A stretch of 64,000 nucleotides of DNA from Candidatus Thorarchaeota archaeon MP11T_1 (GCA_002825515.1 PJET01000005.1:1-64000), one strand, 5' to 3'. Shown: positions 43,238 to 50,800, numbered from the stretch's first letter. Made by a program: numbers and translations. Notes: generated from the sequence alone by a model not told the origin.

Positions 43238-44230
43238 ATGTCCTTCAAGGGGCCACGGGTCGTAAAAATTCAGGATGGAGCCCTTAGTGAACTTGGGTCA
43301 CTCATGAAGGATTATTCGAACCCGATTTGTGTGACTGATGAGTTGATTCACACAGAGTACGCTAAGCGCCTCGAAACTGCAATTGGGAAATCCTGTAGAT
43401 GGTTAATAGCATCTACATATCGGGCGAATACCAATACTGTTCTTGGTAAGGTTGATATCGTACTAGGATTCGGAGGAGGAAGCAGTTTAGACGTGGCTAA
43501 GCTGATTTCTCGAGATACTGGCATAAGCTGGATATCAGTACCTACAGCAGCATCTCACGATGGCATAGCAAGTGAGGTTGCATCTGTGAGTCATAATGGG
43601 TACAAATATTCAGAGAAGTGTAAAGGACCGCTTGCAGTGATTGCAGACACTTCAATCATCTCAAAAGCACCACCAAGACTAAAACTTGCAGGTCTTGGGG
43701 ACATAATCTGTAAGACCTCTAGTCTAGCCGAGTGGAAACTAGCTCATGAAGTAAAGGATGAACCATTTGATAATGAGGTCTACACAATTGTAAAGAAGGC
43801 ATTGGATTCCGTTCTCGTTGATGATGGTCTTGAAACTTTAATCCGTGCTGAAATTGATGCAGGACGCGCTATGAGTATTTTTGGCAGTTCACGACCCTGT
43901 TCTGGAACAGAACATGCAATATCTCATGCATTGGATATTGTTTGTGCTGACTTACATGGACTACAGGTTGCATTTGCTACGCCGATTTGTCTTCATTACC
44001 TTCTAGAAACTGGATGCACCCAGTTCAAGCCAGGAGATATACAGAATTTCATGTCCGAAAGAGGAATGCCAGCTACTCTTTCAGAGATGAATATTACTGA
44101 AGGACAATTCATTGATAGTATACATCATGGTCTAAGCATAATGGAGAGAAGGAAACGATATTCTGTCCTAAAGCATTTAGACGTGGATGATGCCTCTCTA
44201 AAATCGATCATGAGAGATATGGGCTATTGA
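43238..44230 (+). CDS. egsA: sn-glycerol-1-phosphate dehydrogenase
   Basis: Makes G1P, the archaeal-type lipid backbone, from dihydroxyacetone phosphate with NAD(P)H and zinc. The 330-residue protein has the NAD-binding VDIVLGFGGGSSLDVAKLIS, WISVPTAASHDGIASEVAS, GLGDIICKTSSLAEWKLA (Asp ligand), and PCSGTEHAISHALD with the His zinc ligands, then HGLQVAFAT. ATG 43238 is favoured by a GTGAT 7 nt upstream; TTG 43214 would add eight residues. Confidence 0.94.
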   Translation: MSFKGPRVVKIQDGALSELGSLMKDYSNPICVTDELIHTEYAKRLETAIGKSCRWLIASTYRANTNTVLGKVDIVLGFGGGSSLDVAKLISRDTGISWISVPTAASHDGIASEVASVSHNGYKYSEKCKGPLAVIADTSIISKAPPRLKLAGLGDIICKTSSLAEWKLAHEVKDEPFDNEVYTIVKKALDSVLVDDGLETLIRAEIDAGRAMSIFGSSRPCSGTEHAISHALDIVCADLHGLQVAFATPICLHYLLETGCTQFKPGDIQNFMSERGMPATLSEMNITEGQFIDSIHHGLSIMERRKRYSVLKHLDVDDASLKSIMRDMGY

Positions 44231-44250
44231 ATTGCAATACACTTCGACAG

Positions 44251-44258
44251 TTTTAAAA
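44251..44258 (+). promoter_or_regulatory. TATA box of the L7Ae-S28e-L24e operon
   Basis: TTTTAAAA lies 101 nt before the L7Ae ATG. Transcription would start near 44280, giving a leader of almost 80 nt, unusually long for this genome, which contains the short reading frame and hairpin described in the next entries. Confidence 0.45.
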
Positions 44259-44320
44259 GAAGTTAGATTGACGGCGCAGAAGAGCCTTTCCTTTGAAACT
44301 TTGAAGGAGAGGTGAAATTT

Positions 44321-44347
44321 GTGTATACCGATGAAGAACTAAACTGA
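44321..44347 (+). CDS. Eight-codon upstream reading frame in the L7Ae leader
   Basis: GTG TAT ACC GAT GAA GAA CTA AAC TGA encodes MYTDEELN. It has the better ribosome-binding site of the leader: GGAGAGGTGA (44306-44315) ends 5 nt before the GTG. The stop lies 11 nt before the L7Ae ATG and the frame is not that of L7Ae. The reading frame covers almost the whole hairpin at 44326-44351, so ribosomes on it would melt that structure. It could be a leader peptide for re-initiation or attenuation. Whether it is translated is unknown. Confidence 0.35.
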   Translation: MYTDEELN

Positions 44348-44351
44348 GGTA
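44326..44351 (+). promoter_or_regulatory. L7Ae-leader hairpin with box C/D-like GAUGA and CUGA
   Basis: UACC (44326-44329) pairs with GGUA (44348-44351). Directly inside, GAUGA (44330-44334) faces CUGA (44344-44347), allowing two G-A pairs, a U-U pair and a G-C pair as in the core of L7Ae-binding box C/D kink-turns. The three-nucleotide bulge of a classical kink-turn is not evident. The 3' strand contains the GAGGT ribosome-binding site of L7Ae, so protein binding here would block translation. L7Ae autoregulation through a leader kink-turn has been proposed in other archaea. Confidence 0.4.
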
Positions 44352-44358
44352 GAAATCA

Positions 44359-44730
44359 ATGCCAAAGCCAAGTTTTGTAGAATGGGAGCCAACTGAGGAC
44401 CTTCAGAAGAAAGCCCTTGAGGCTCTAGAAATAGCCAAAGACACAGGTCGTATTAAGAAGGGGATTAATGAGGCCACAAAGAGCATTGAGCGTGGTATAG
44501 CGCGCTTGGTACTCGTCGCTGAAGATGTTGAACCCCAAGAAGTAATCATGTACTTACCTGGTCTTTGTGATGACAAGAAAGCCCCTTACATCTTTGTGAA
44601 AAGCAAATCTGATCTTGGAAATGCTGCGGGTATTGAGCGACCTACTGCAGCTGTCGCAATCATTGTTGAAGGCAAGGCAAAGGAGCTCGTTGATGACATT
44701 GTAGAGAAGATCAACGGTCTCCGTAAGTAG
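44359..44730 (+). CDS. rpl7ae: Large ribosomal subunit protein L7Ae
   Basis: A 123-residue kink-turn-binding protein of the 50S subunit, box C/D and H/ACA RNPs and RNase P. The family blocks are ALEIAKDTGRIKKGINEATKSIERG, RLVLVAEDVEPQEVIMYLPGLCDDKKAPYIFV and DLGNAAGIERPTAAVAI. ATG follows GAGGT by about 9 nt. S28e and L24e follow within 25 nt. The leader contains a short reading frame and a box C/D-like hairpin. Confidence 0.97.
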   Translation: MPKPSFVEWEPTEDLQKKALEALEIAKDTGRIKKGINEATKSIERGIARLVLVAEDVEPQEVIMYLPGLCDDKKAPYIFVKSKSDLGNAAGIERPTAAVAIIVEGKAKELVDDIVEKINGLRK

Positions 44731-44750
44731 ATTCCAGGTGATGACCGACA

Positions 44751-44975
44751 ATGAGCAAAGAAGAAGAAGCAACACCCTCAATTCCTGCAGAAGTCATACA
44801 GCTCCTAGGAAGAACAGGAGTGACAGGTGAAATCACACAAGTCCGTGTGAAGATATTGGATGGCAGGGACAAGGGTCGAGTTCTGACTCGTAACGTGAAA
44901 GGACCAATTAGAATGGGAGATATCTTGATTCTAAGAGAAACTGAACGTGAAGCCCGCAAGATGAGGAGGCGCTAG
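44751..44975 (+). CDS. rps28e: Small ribosomal subunit protein S28e
   Basis: A 74-residue OB-fold protein ([57 protein letters not shown]). Translated from ATG 44751 with GGTGA upstream; L24e starts 4 nt after its stop. The acidic N-terminal SKEEEATPS is a few residues longer than in many archaea. Confidence 0.97.
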   Translation: MSKEEEATPSIPAEVIQLLGRTGVTGEITQVRVKILDGRDKGRVLTRNVKGPIRMGDILILRETEREARKMRRR

Positions 44976-44978
44976 CCA

Positions 44979-45179
44979 ATGGTTGGTACACAACGATGCT
45001 CTTTCTGTGGAAAAGACATCGAACCAGGGACAGGTTCCGCTTTCGTGCAAACAAAGGACGGATCTGTGTTTTGGTTCTGCTCAAACAAGTGTAAGGTCAA
45101 CAGACTCGAGCGTAAGATGAAACCCCGTGACACGAAATGGACCTCGGAATATGAAAAGGGCGGTAAGATATCGAGATAA
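44979..45179 (+). CDS. rpl24e: Large ribosomal subunit protein L24e
   Basis: A 66-residue zinc-finger protein (CSFCGKDIEPGTGSAFV, VFWFCSNKCKVNRLERKMKPRDTKWT). GAGGCG in the S28e tail serves as ribosome-binding site. In many archaea ndk and aIF5B follow in the same direction; here ndk is on the opposite strand. Confidence 0.97.
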   Translation: MVGTQRCSFCGKDIEPGTGSAFVQTKDGSVFWFCSNKCKVNRLERKMKPRDTKWTSEYEKGGKISR

Positions 45180-45224
45180 TCAAAATATGGAACCAAAGGT
45201 GGTCGGTCCCACCTGAGGTTTCAT

Positions 45225-45887
45225 CTATGCTTTCTCCACTTCTTCTTTTACGAAATCAAAGATGACTGCAGCTAGACTACTGATTTCTTCAGGAGAGATT
45301 CCCTTCGAGTCTTTTTCTAGGTAATAGATTAGGGATTGGAGAACGTCATCTGATATATTCCGATTCTCGATTGCGTTCTTGACAATACTCCGGATTTCCA
45401 TTGTATAATCAATATCACCAGCGCTATACTGTTCTATGTATTTTCTAGCATGTTCTTCAGCATCAGAGGCCTCCTTGAGACCTCCCTCAGAAGTCCAAAG
45501 CTCGATTTCGGTTTCAGCTGTTTCAGGTGCGTCAGATGCATGTGCAATATTAATTCCAGCCCAAATACCGTATTTACCTCGAAGTGATGTTGGATTGGCT
45601 TTTTGGACAAAAGTTGCACCAAGAGTGTCGCGAACACCCTGAATTACATCATCACCTTCGAAAATCATGGACAACACAGGGGCTGAGGATATGAAATCAA
45701 CTAACCAAGGAAAGAATGGTTTCTCTTTGTGAACAGCATAGTGTAGCTTGGCTAGTGATTCTGGGACTTTCATCTCGCGAAATGCACATATTTTGTAACC
45801 CCGATCAAGCAGCGCTTTCAGAACTAACGCACTAACTCTTCGTCGGGCTGTGCCATCTGGTTTAATTATTACTAACGAGCGTTCCAA
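45225..45887 (-). CDS. ndk: Nucleoside diphosphate kinase with C-terminal extension
   Basis: Phosphoryl-transfer enzyme equilibrating NTP pools. The core (residues 1-150) has LVIIKPDGTARR with K9, FVQKANPTSLRGKYG and the catalytic H116 in NIAHASDAPETAETEI. The protein is 220 residues, about 70 longer than usual; the extra part (IDYTMEIRSIVKNAIENRN...ISSLAAVIFDFVKEEVEKA) is helical and unknown. TTG start, 6 nt after GGTGA. It lies inverted between L24e and aIF5B compared with the usual archaeal order. Several inverted repeats sit in its upstream region. Confidence 0.93.
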   Translation of the reverse strand: MERSLVIIKPDGTARRRVSALVLKALLDRGYKICAFREMKVPESLAKLHYAVHKEKPFFPWLVDFISSAPVLSMIFEGDDVIQGVRDTLGATFVQKANPTSLRGKYGIWAGINIAHASDAPETAETEIELWTSEGGLKEASDAEEHARKYIEQYSAGDIDYTMEIRSIVKNAIENRNISDDVLQSLIYYLEKDSKGISPEEISSLAAVIFDFVKEEVEKA

Positions 45888-45910
45888 ATTGTTTCACCTT
45901 TTGCTCTTTT

Positions 45911-45927
45911 GATATAGATGCTATATC
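45911..45927. repeat. 7-bp inverted repeat GATATAG-ATG-CTATATC
   Basis: Perfect 7-bp arms with a 3-nt centre, in the ndk-infB intergenic region. It would fall in the 5' leader of ndk if that gene uses the minus-strand TATA-like GTTATATTC near 45955-45962. A DNA operator or an RNA hairpin are both possible. Confidence 0.55.
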
Positions 45928-45933
45928 TACAAC

Positions 45934-45954
45934 TCTCGCGGGACAAGCGCGAGA
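45934..45954. repeat. 7-bp inverted repeat TCTCGCG/CGCGAGA
   Basis: Perfect G+C-rich arms at 45934-45940 and 45948-45954 with a 7-nt spacer, adjoining the previous repeat. As RNA it would be a stable hairpin in the ndk leader. Confidence 0.55.
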
Positions 45955-45990
45955 ATATAACACATTTCATTTGACGTGTTTTAGCAAAAA

Positions 45991-46020
45991 CGACAATTTC
46001 ATAACTATAACCAATTGTCG
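45991..46020. promoter_or_regulatory. 8-bp inverted repeat flanking the infB TATA box
   Basis: CGACAATT (45991-45998) and AATTGTCG (46013-46020) are perfect inverted copies 22 bp apart centre to centre. The TATA-like ACTATAACC (46004-46012) lies between them, about 40 nt before the infB start codon. A dimeric regulator bound here would cover the TATA box, so this is a good candidate operator. Confidence 0.55.
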
Positions 46021-46049
46021 AACAGCCAATTCCTTGTGAGGTGCCAGCC

Positions 46050-47831
46050 ATGACAGATAGTACCAAGTTACGTTCGCCAATCGTTACTGTGTTAGGACAT
46101 ATTGACCACGGAAAAACCTCATTGCTGGATAAGATGCGGGGAACTGGTGTTCAAGAGAGAGAAGTTGCTGGCATAACTCAACATATTGGGGCGTCATTCT
46201 TTCCTACTGAAACAATCCTTTCTATATGTGGAGATCTTCTGAAAACGGTCAAAACAGAACTGACCATTGATGGTCTACTATTTATCGATACACCTGGTCA
46301 CGAAGCATATCTCAACCTCAGGCGGCGTGGAGGTGCAATTGCAGATATCGCAATTCTGGTGATTGATATCAATGAAGGTCTTCTTACCCAGTCCTATGAA
46401 TCACTCAAAATCTTACAATCAGGGAAGACTCCATTTCTTGTAGCGGCAAACAAACTTGACAAGGTTCCTGGATGGCGAGAGAAGCCTGGATTGACTCTTT
46501 TCCAGGCTATTAAGGCACAAAGCCAATCAACACAAAATGAAATTGATAGACGACTCTACGAGATTGTGGGAGCGCTCTCTGCAAATAATATTCAATCCGA
46601 ACGATTTGATCGTGTTAAGGATTTCAAAAGTACTGTAGCTATCGTTCCTACTAGTGCGAAGACTGGAGATGGAATTCCGGAACTGCTGATGGTCCTCTCA
46701 GGTCTAACTCAACAATATATGAAGGATAGATTGAGAGTTTCTGAGGGACCTGCAAGAGGAGCTATCCTAGAAGTACGAGAGGAAACAGGTCTAGGAATTA
46801 CACTAGACACAATCATCTATGATGGAATACTAAAAAAGACTGACACCATAGTAATTGGTGGACTTGATGATGTAATTGTAGCCAAAATTAGAGCTTTATT
46901 GCAGCCAAAACCATTGGATGAGATTAGAGACCCTAGGGAAAAGTTCACTCAGGTAGACAATGTTCATGCAGCAGCGGGTGTCAAGATAGTCGCACCAGAT
47001 ATTGAGGGGGCAGTTGCTGGAGCTCCAGTATATGCTGTAACCAATCTAGATAATCTTGAGAAGATAATGCAAAAGGTTCGTGATGAAGTCGGAGCAATTC
47101 GGATTCAAACAGACAAATCAGGAATTGTCCTTAAGACTGATACCTTGGGGTCACTAGAAGCGGTAACTCGGTTTCTACAGGAACGAAAGGTTCCTGTGAG
47201 AGCAGCAGATGTTGGACCCATTGTAAAACGAGATATTATTGAAGCTCAAGCTTCTGGTGATACAGATCCCTTGAATGCTGTTGTTCTTGGATTTAATGTC
47301 AAGTTTGCGCCGGATATTGAAGACTTAGCTGCAGAGCTGGGTGTTGAGGTCTTCCTAAATCAGGTCATCTATCGGCTTTATGATGAGTATAATGCTTGGT
47401 TGATTGTGAAAAGAGAACAGGCAAAAGCCGAGTCTCTTAGTTCTATCATTCGACCCGGAAAAATTGAGCTAATGCCAGATTATGTCTTTAGACATAGTAA
47501 TCCAGCTGTTGTAGGCGTGAAAGTCCATGGTATAATTAGACCCAAAACTGGGCTAATTAATGAGGAGGGAAAAAGAGTAGGCACAATTCTTCAGATTCAA
47601 GACAGAAGTGTCACAATAGATGAGGCAACAAATGGAATGGAGGTAGCTGTTTCAATACGAGGACCCACTATCGGTCGTCAGGTAAAGAATACAGATATTC
47701 TGTATACCGATGTACCTGATAAGCATATGATGGCTATCAGAAAGAAGTTCTTGGATGATCTTTCACAGTCAGAAAAAGATGTACTTGAGGAACTAACTAC
47801 CATCAAAAGATCTAGTGGCGCTTTTGTTTGA
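46050..47831 (+). CDS. infB: Translation initiation factor aIF5B (IF2-like)
   Basis: GTPase that joins the ribosomal subunits. The 593-residue protein has G1 GHIDHGKTS, G3 DTPGHEAY, G4 NKLD, then the beta-barrel, alpha-beta-alpha and C-terminal barrel domains (IVLKTDTLGSLEAVTRFL; GPTIGRQVKNTDILYTDVP). Length matches archaeal IF5B without the eukaryotic N-terminal extension. ATG 46050 follows GAGGTG; the GTG at 46041 belongs to that site. A promoter with a flanking inverted repeat is directly upstream. Confidence 0.96.
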   Translation: MTDSTKLRSPIVTVLGHIDHGKTSLLDKMRGTGVQEREVAGITQHIGASFFPTETILSICGDLLKTVKTELTIDGLLFIDTPGHEAYLNLRRRGGAIADIAILVIDINEGLLTQSYESLKILQSGKTPFLVAANKLDKVPGWREKPGLTLFQAIKAQSQSTQNEIDRRLYEIVGALSANNIQSERFDRVKDFKSTVAIVPTSAKTGDGIPELLMVLSGLTQQYMKDRLRVSEGPARGAILEVREETGLGITLDTIIYDGILKKTDTIVIGGLDDVIVAKIRALLQPKPLDEIRDPREKFTQVDNVHAAAGVKIVAPDIEGAVAGAPVYAVTNLDNLEKIMQKVRDEVGAIRIQTDKSGIVLKTDTLGSLEAVTRFLQERKVPVRAADVGPIVKRDIIEAQASGDTDPLNAVVLGFNVKFAPDIEDLAAELGVEVFLNQVIYRLYDEYNAWLIVKREQAKAESLSSIIRPGKIELMPDYVFRHSNPAVVGVKVHGIIRPKTGLINEEGKRVGTILQIQDRSVTIDEATNGMEVAVSIRGPTIGRQVKNTDILYTDVPDKHMMAIRKKFLDDLSQSEKDVLEELTTIKRSSGAFV

Positions 47832-47850
47832 GAACTTCACCCATTGACAA

Positions 47851-47860
47851 CGTTTTTAGG
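47851..47860 (+). promoter_or_regulatory. Candidate TATA box of the SRP RNA gene
   Basis: CGTTTTTAGG is centred 26 nt before the base where helix 1 of the SRP RNA begins, the spacing expected for an archaeal promoter. Confidence 0.4.
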
Positions 47861-47879
47861 CACTTCGGAGAAATTCACC

Positions 47880-48200
47880 GATGCAGCGGGCAGGATGGGC
47901 CGTTTGCCGCGGCTGAGACCACATGGCACTAGTGGCATCAGTAACCCAGTGGAGGATGAAACCCAACTGCGGAGAGTTTCGCTGTGGGACTGTGATTGGC
48001 AGTCTCTGGAGTCTGTCACGGACCTAGCAACACTCGTAGGTTTGTTGTGATTGTCTTAGACTTCCGAACCGGGTCAGGCCCTGGCGGGAACAGCCCTAAG
48101 GATGAGTGGTGGAGCCCCAGAGGTAGCTGCCATGAGAAACGCATCGAGCTAACTCACTGTGGGAAGGACATTCAATACATCGGGAACCGCTGCACCTTTT
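47880..48200 (+). ncRNA. Signal recognition particle (7S) RNA
   Basis: A roughly 320-nt G+C-rich RNA fills the gap after infB. The ends pair: GCAGCGG (47883-47889) with CCGCTGC (48187-48193), as in helix 1 of archaeal SRP RNA. The S-domain helix 8 is recognised by GTCAGG (48073-48078), stem CCC/GGG (48079-48081, 48086-48088) and AACAGCC (48089-48095), matching the SRP54-binding GUCAGG...AGCAGCC asymmetric loop. The apical tetraloop is UGGC, not the usual GNRA. A T-run at 48197-48200 follows. RNase P RNA was considered and rejected. Exact ends are approximate. Confidence 0.8.
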
Positions 48201-48238
48201 CATACTTGGTCTAGGAATAAATGGTAGTCTACGGTAAT

Positions 48239-48247
48239 GTTTAAGAG
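48239..48247 (+). promoter_or_regulatory. Candidate TATA box of tRNA-Ser
   Basis: TGTTTAAGA is centred about 30 nt before the first base of the mature tRNA. The stretch between it and the SRP RNA holds nothing else that I can support. Confidence 0.35.
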
Positions 48248-48272
48248 AAAATTCTAGTCCGCAAATCATCAA

Positions 48273-48384
48273 GCTGGGGTATCCAAGCTTGGTATGGAGC
48301 TGGATTGCTATAGACGGCTATTAGCAGTCCTGCAAACATCCAGTGTCGTAAGACTCGAGGGTTCAAATCCCTCCCCCAGCGCCA
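48273..48384 (+). tRNA. tRNA-Ser (anticodon GCT) with 27-nt intron
   Basis: Acceptor GCTGGGG/CCCCAGC, D stem TCC/GGA, anticodon stem CTGGA/TCCAG, long variable arm with a GTC/GAC stem (class II), T arm GAGGG-TTCAAAT-CCCTC, discriminator G and encoded CCA. Anticodon GCT is at 48307-48309. The canonical intron (after position 37) is 48311-48337; its TAGCAGTCC segment can pair with the anticodon region GGATTGCTA to form the bulge-helix-bulge recognised by the splicing endonuclease. Confidence 0.95.
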
Positions 48385-48394
48385 CTAATTTTCA

Positions 48395-48814
48395 TTAAGT
48401 AAGATGAAGACGAGTATCACAGAATGGACACAGAACAATATCTACATCGACTGGAGTCGCATTCACATAATTGAATTGATTGCCACAGTTGGGGCACCCG
48501 AAAATTTCTGAGCTATTAGTTTTCTCAGCAGGAAGAGCGTGTTTTCTCATAGTTTCAAGAATCTGTTCATCTTCTGAAACATTCGTTGGCGCAATAGGTC
48601 GGCCTTGTGCCCATCGGTATGATGCATAGAGTCCGAAAATAACCATGGGGGTATAGAAAAACATGTAGAGGGGTATCATCTCAAGCGGTAACAGGAAGGT
48701 TATACCGATTACACCAATTGGTCCTAAAATAAGAAGTAGGAGGAATACTAGCCATCTTCCACTAGATGGACGAGTTTCTTGTTGATAGGGATCATAATAA
48801 TCGTCGTATGTCAT
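48395..48814 (-). CDS. Two-helix membrane protein with C-terminal zinc ribbon
   Basis: A 139-residue protein with a Tyr/Asp-rich start (MTYDDYYDPYQQET), two transmembrane helices (about 21-42 and 46-68) and a cytoplasmic zinc ribbon CPNCGNQF...CPFCDTRLHL near the C-terminus. ATG 48814 follows GGAG by 9 nt; the longer frame is rejected. This zinc-ribbon membrane architecture is common in Asgard and other archaeal genomes but has no assigned function that I know. Confidence 0.72.
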   Translation of the reverse strand: MTYDDYYDPYQQETRPSSGRWLVFLLLLILGPIGVIGITFLLPLEMIPLYMFFYTPMVIFGLYASYRWAQGRPIAPTNVSEDEQILETMRKHALPAEKTNSSEIFGCPNCGNQFNYVNATPVDVDIVLCPFCDTRLHLT

Positions 48815-48905
48815 AGTATGTACTCCACTGAAGCTTATTGCAAAAACCCTTCTAATCTCTTCCATCGATGCTCTATAGAATGATATTCAAAATAGAGGGG
48901 GAACA

Positions 48906-48922
48906 CGGGCCTTGTGGGCCCG
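48906..48922 (-). terminator. G+C-rich hairpin after EF1A
   Basis: CGGGCC and GGCCCG pair around a 5-nt loop, 21 nt past the EF1A stop on the minus strand, followed 16 nt later by a T-rich stretch (TATTTTG). It is the likely end of the EF1A transcript. Confidence 0.45.
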
Positions 48923-48942
48923 GTTCTAAAATCTTGAAAATA

Positions 48943-50244
48943 CTATCTTGCTGTGACTTTTTGGACAATACCAACAGCCACTGTCATACCCATGTCACGA
49001 ACAGCGAACCTTCCAAGTTGTGGGAAGTCCTTATAGCTTTCAATGACCATAGGTTTTAGAGGAACCAGTTTTGCAATCATGGACTCACCCTTCTTGACAA
49101 AATCTGGGTTCTCTTCTAGGACTTGGCCACTACGTTGGTCAAGCTTCTGGAGGATCTGGTCAAACCTGCACGCAACTTGAGCAGTGTGTGCATGAATGAC
49201 TGGTGTGTAACCAACTGTGATAGCACTTGGGTGCTGAATGACCATCACCTGACCTGTGTAGTCAGCAGCAACTGTGGGTGGATTATCAGTTGGACCAGCG
49301 ACGTCACCACGACCAAGGTCTTTCCTTTCAATACCTCGCACGTTGAAACCGATGTTGTCACCGGGTACTGCTTCAGGTAGTATTTCGTGGTGCATTTCAA
49401 TGGACTTGACTTCTCCAGTCTTGTTCGGGGGCATAAAGACTATTTTCATTCCAGTCTTCATGACACCAGTTTCAACACGGCCAACTGGTACTGTACCAAC
49501 ACCTTTGATTGAGTATACATCATTGATAGGTACTCGTAGTGGTTTGTCAGTTGGTTTTGGTGGAAGTGTGACCAAGTCAAGTGCTTCAAGAAGTGCAGGA
49601 CCATCATACCATGATGTTAAGTTTGGAGTCCTCTCCTTCAAGTTTGCAGCGTCTAGAGCAGAAGTCGGAATGAATGGAATCTGATCGATTTTGTAACCGA
49701 TACTCTGCAAGAATCCACCTACCTCTTCCTTGACCTCTTTATATCGGTCTTCGCTATACTTGACGCTATCGTCATCCATCTTGTTAATACAAACGATTAA
49801 GCTTGGTACACCAAGAGTCATAGCAAGGTAAGCATGCTCTTTAGTCTGACCACCAGGACCAACTCCTGCCTCAAACTCACCTTTCTTTGCAGACACAACA
49901 AGCAGACCAACATCAGCCTGTGAAGCTCCAGTGATCATGTTCTTGATGAAGTCTTTATGTCCAGGAGCGTCAATGATGGTGTAATAGTACTTGTCAGTTA
50001 GGAACTTGAAGAAGGCGATGTCAATAGTCAGACCTCGCTCTCGCTCTTCCTTCAGACGGTCCAGCGCAAAAGCCCATGCCCAGCTGGGCCGCCCAAGTTT
50101 CTCTGCTTCGGCCTTATGCTGTTGGAAAGTACGCTCGTCAACAGCGCCTGTTTCGTATAGGAGGCGGCCTGTCATGGTGGACTTACCATGGTCGACGTGA
50201 CCAATGACCACCAGATTCAGGTGCTCCTTATCTTTCTTGGACAA
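48943..50244 (-). CDS. tuf: Translation elongation factor EF1A
   Basis: GTPase that delivers aminoacyl-tRNA. The 433-residue protein has GHVDHGKS (15-22), DAPGH (92-96) and NKMD (154-157). The segment [16 protein letters not shown] (122-137) is the long form of the insertion shared by eukaryotes and eocyte-type archaea, rather than the short euryarchaeal form. TTG start, 9 nt after GGAG; an ATG 5 nt upstream is out of frame. EF1A is separated from S7 by about 4 kb of accessory genes and no EF2 gene is present, so the usual str-operon order is broken here. Confidence 0.97.
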   Translation of the reverse strand: MSKKDKEHLNLVVIGHVDHGKSTMTGRLLYETGAVDERTFQQHKAEAEKLGRPSWAWAFALDRLKEERERGLTIDIAFFKFLTDKYYYTIIDAPGHKDFIKNMITGASQADVGLLVVSAKKGEFEAGVGPGGQTKEHAYLAMTLGVPSLIVCINKMDDDSVKYSEDRYKEVKEEVGGFLQSIGYKIDQIPFIPTSALDAANLKERTPNLTSWYDGPALLEALDLVTLPPKPTDKPLRVPINDVYSIKGVGTVPVGRVETGVMKTGMKIVFMPPNKTGEVKSIEMHHEILPEAVPGDNIGFNVRGIERKDLGRGDVAGPTDNPPTVAADYTGQVMVIQHPSAITVGYTPVIHAHTAQVACRFDQILQKLDQRSGQVLEENPDFVKKGESMIAKLVPLKPMVIESYKDFPQLGRFAVRDMGMTVAVGIVQKVTAR

Positions 50245-50383
50245 GGCATTATTCTCCTTATTTTATGTTAGTTGGTCCCCTAAGGTGGGAACCTGCTTGG
50301 CTGTCACCTTGTGGGATGCTTTTAATCGTTTCGACAGGTTCACTTAATCATAGGGATAGAGAGCCTTCTACGTTTGCTGAGTG

Positions 50384-50800
50384 TCATTCCTCAGAGGAAA
50401 TCTTGTTCCCAGATGTTTCTAGTTTCAAATATGAAAAAATACCGCCAAGCTCGAACGAGAGCATGATGACAGCGCCGGATGCAAAAGAGGGCTCTGCTGT
50501 TGATATCAAAAGTGTCCCAACTTCGGGCCAAAAGAACCAAACTATTCGAGGAATGAAGGCAAATGCCAAGAAACAGATCGGTGCGATGATGTGTATAGAG
50601 TGGTCAGGATTATTGAACGAGTCATGCACTCTGGGCTTGTCTTTGAGTGTAAGGTTGTTCAAGAAGAATGCAAGAGAAAAGGCAATTACAGTAGCCACTA
50701 TCGAGATTACTCCCGGAATGAAAATCCCTTCAGCGGCCATCATGACTAATACAACAATTGTCAGGAGATAAAGCAGGACCGAAACTATTCCCTTCTTCAT
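50384..50800 (-). CDS. Uncharacterised membrane protein, 138 aa
   Basis: I do not recognise a family. Three or four hydrophobic helices are seen (residues about 3-24, 28-49, 67-89, 105-120) with a central basic loop (LKDKPRVHDSFNNPDHS) and an acidic C-terminus. ATG 50800 is preferred because GGTGG ends 5 nt upstream on the minus strand; a TTG 14 codons further has no such site. The minus-strand TATA-like CTTTATAATAATCC at about 50864-50878 is a fitting promoter. Nearby genes are equally accessory in nature. Confidence 0.65.
   Translation of the reverse strand: MKKGIVSVLLYLLTIVVLVMMAAEGIFIPGVISIVATVIAFSLAFFLNNLTLKDKPRVHDSFNNPDHSIHIIAPICFLAFAFIPRIVWFFWPEVGTLLISTAEPSFASGAVIMLSFELGGIFSYLKLETSGNKISSEE

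Noticed and set aside
44326..44351. A textbook kink-turn in the L7Ae leader
   Set aside because: The tandem G-A core and boxes are present, but stem I pairs without the 3-nt bulge, so I list it only as box C/D-like.
47880..48200. RNase P RNA
   Set aside because: The paired ends would fit either RNA, but the conserved GAGGAAAGUC and ACAGAA-type elements of RNase P are absent, while the GUCAGG...AACAGCC helix 8 signature of SRP RNA is present.
47844..48214. Protein-like reading frames of 68 and 72 residues across the SRP RNA
   Set aside because: They overlap the structured RNA, lack ribosome-binding sites and have no protein-like composition.
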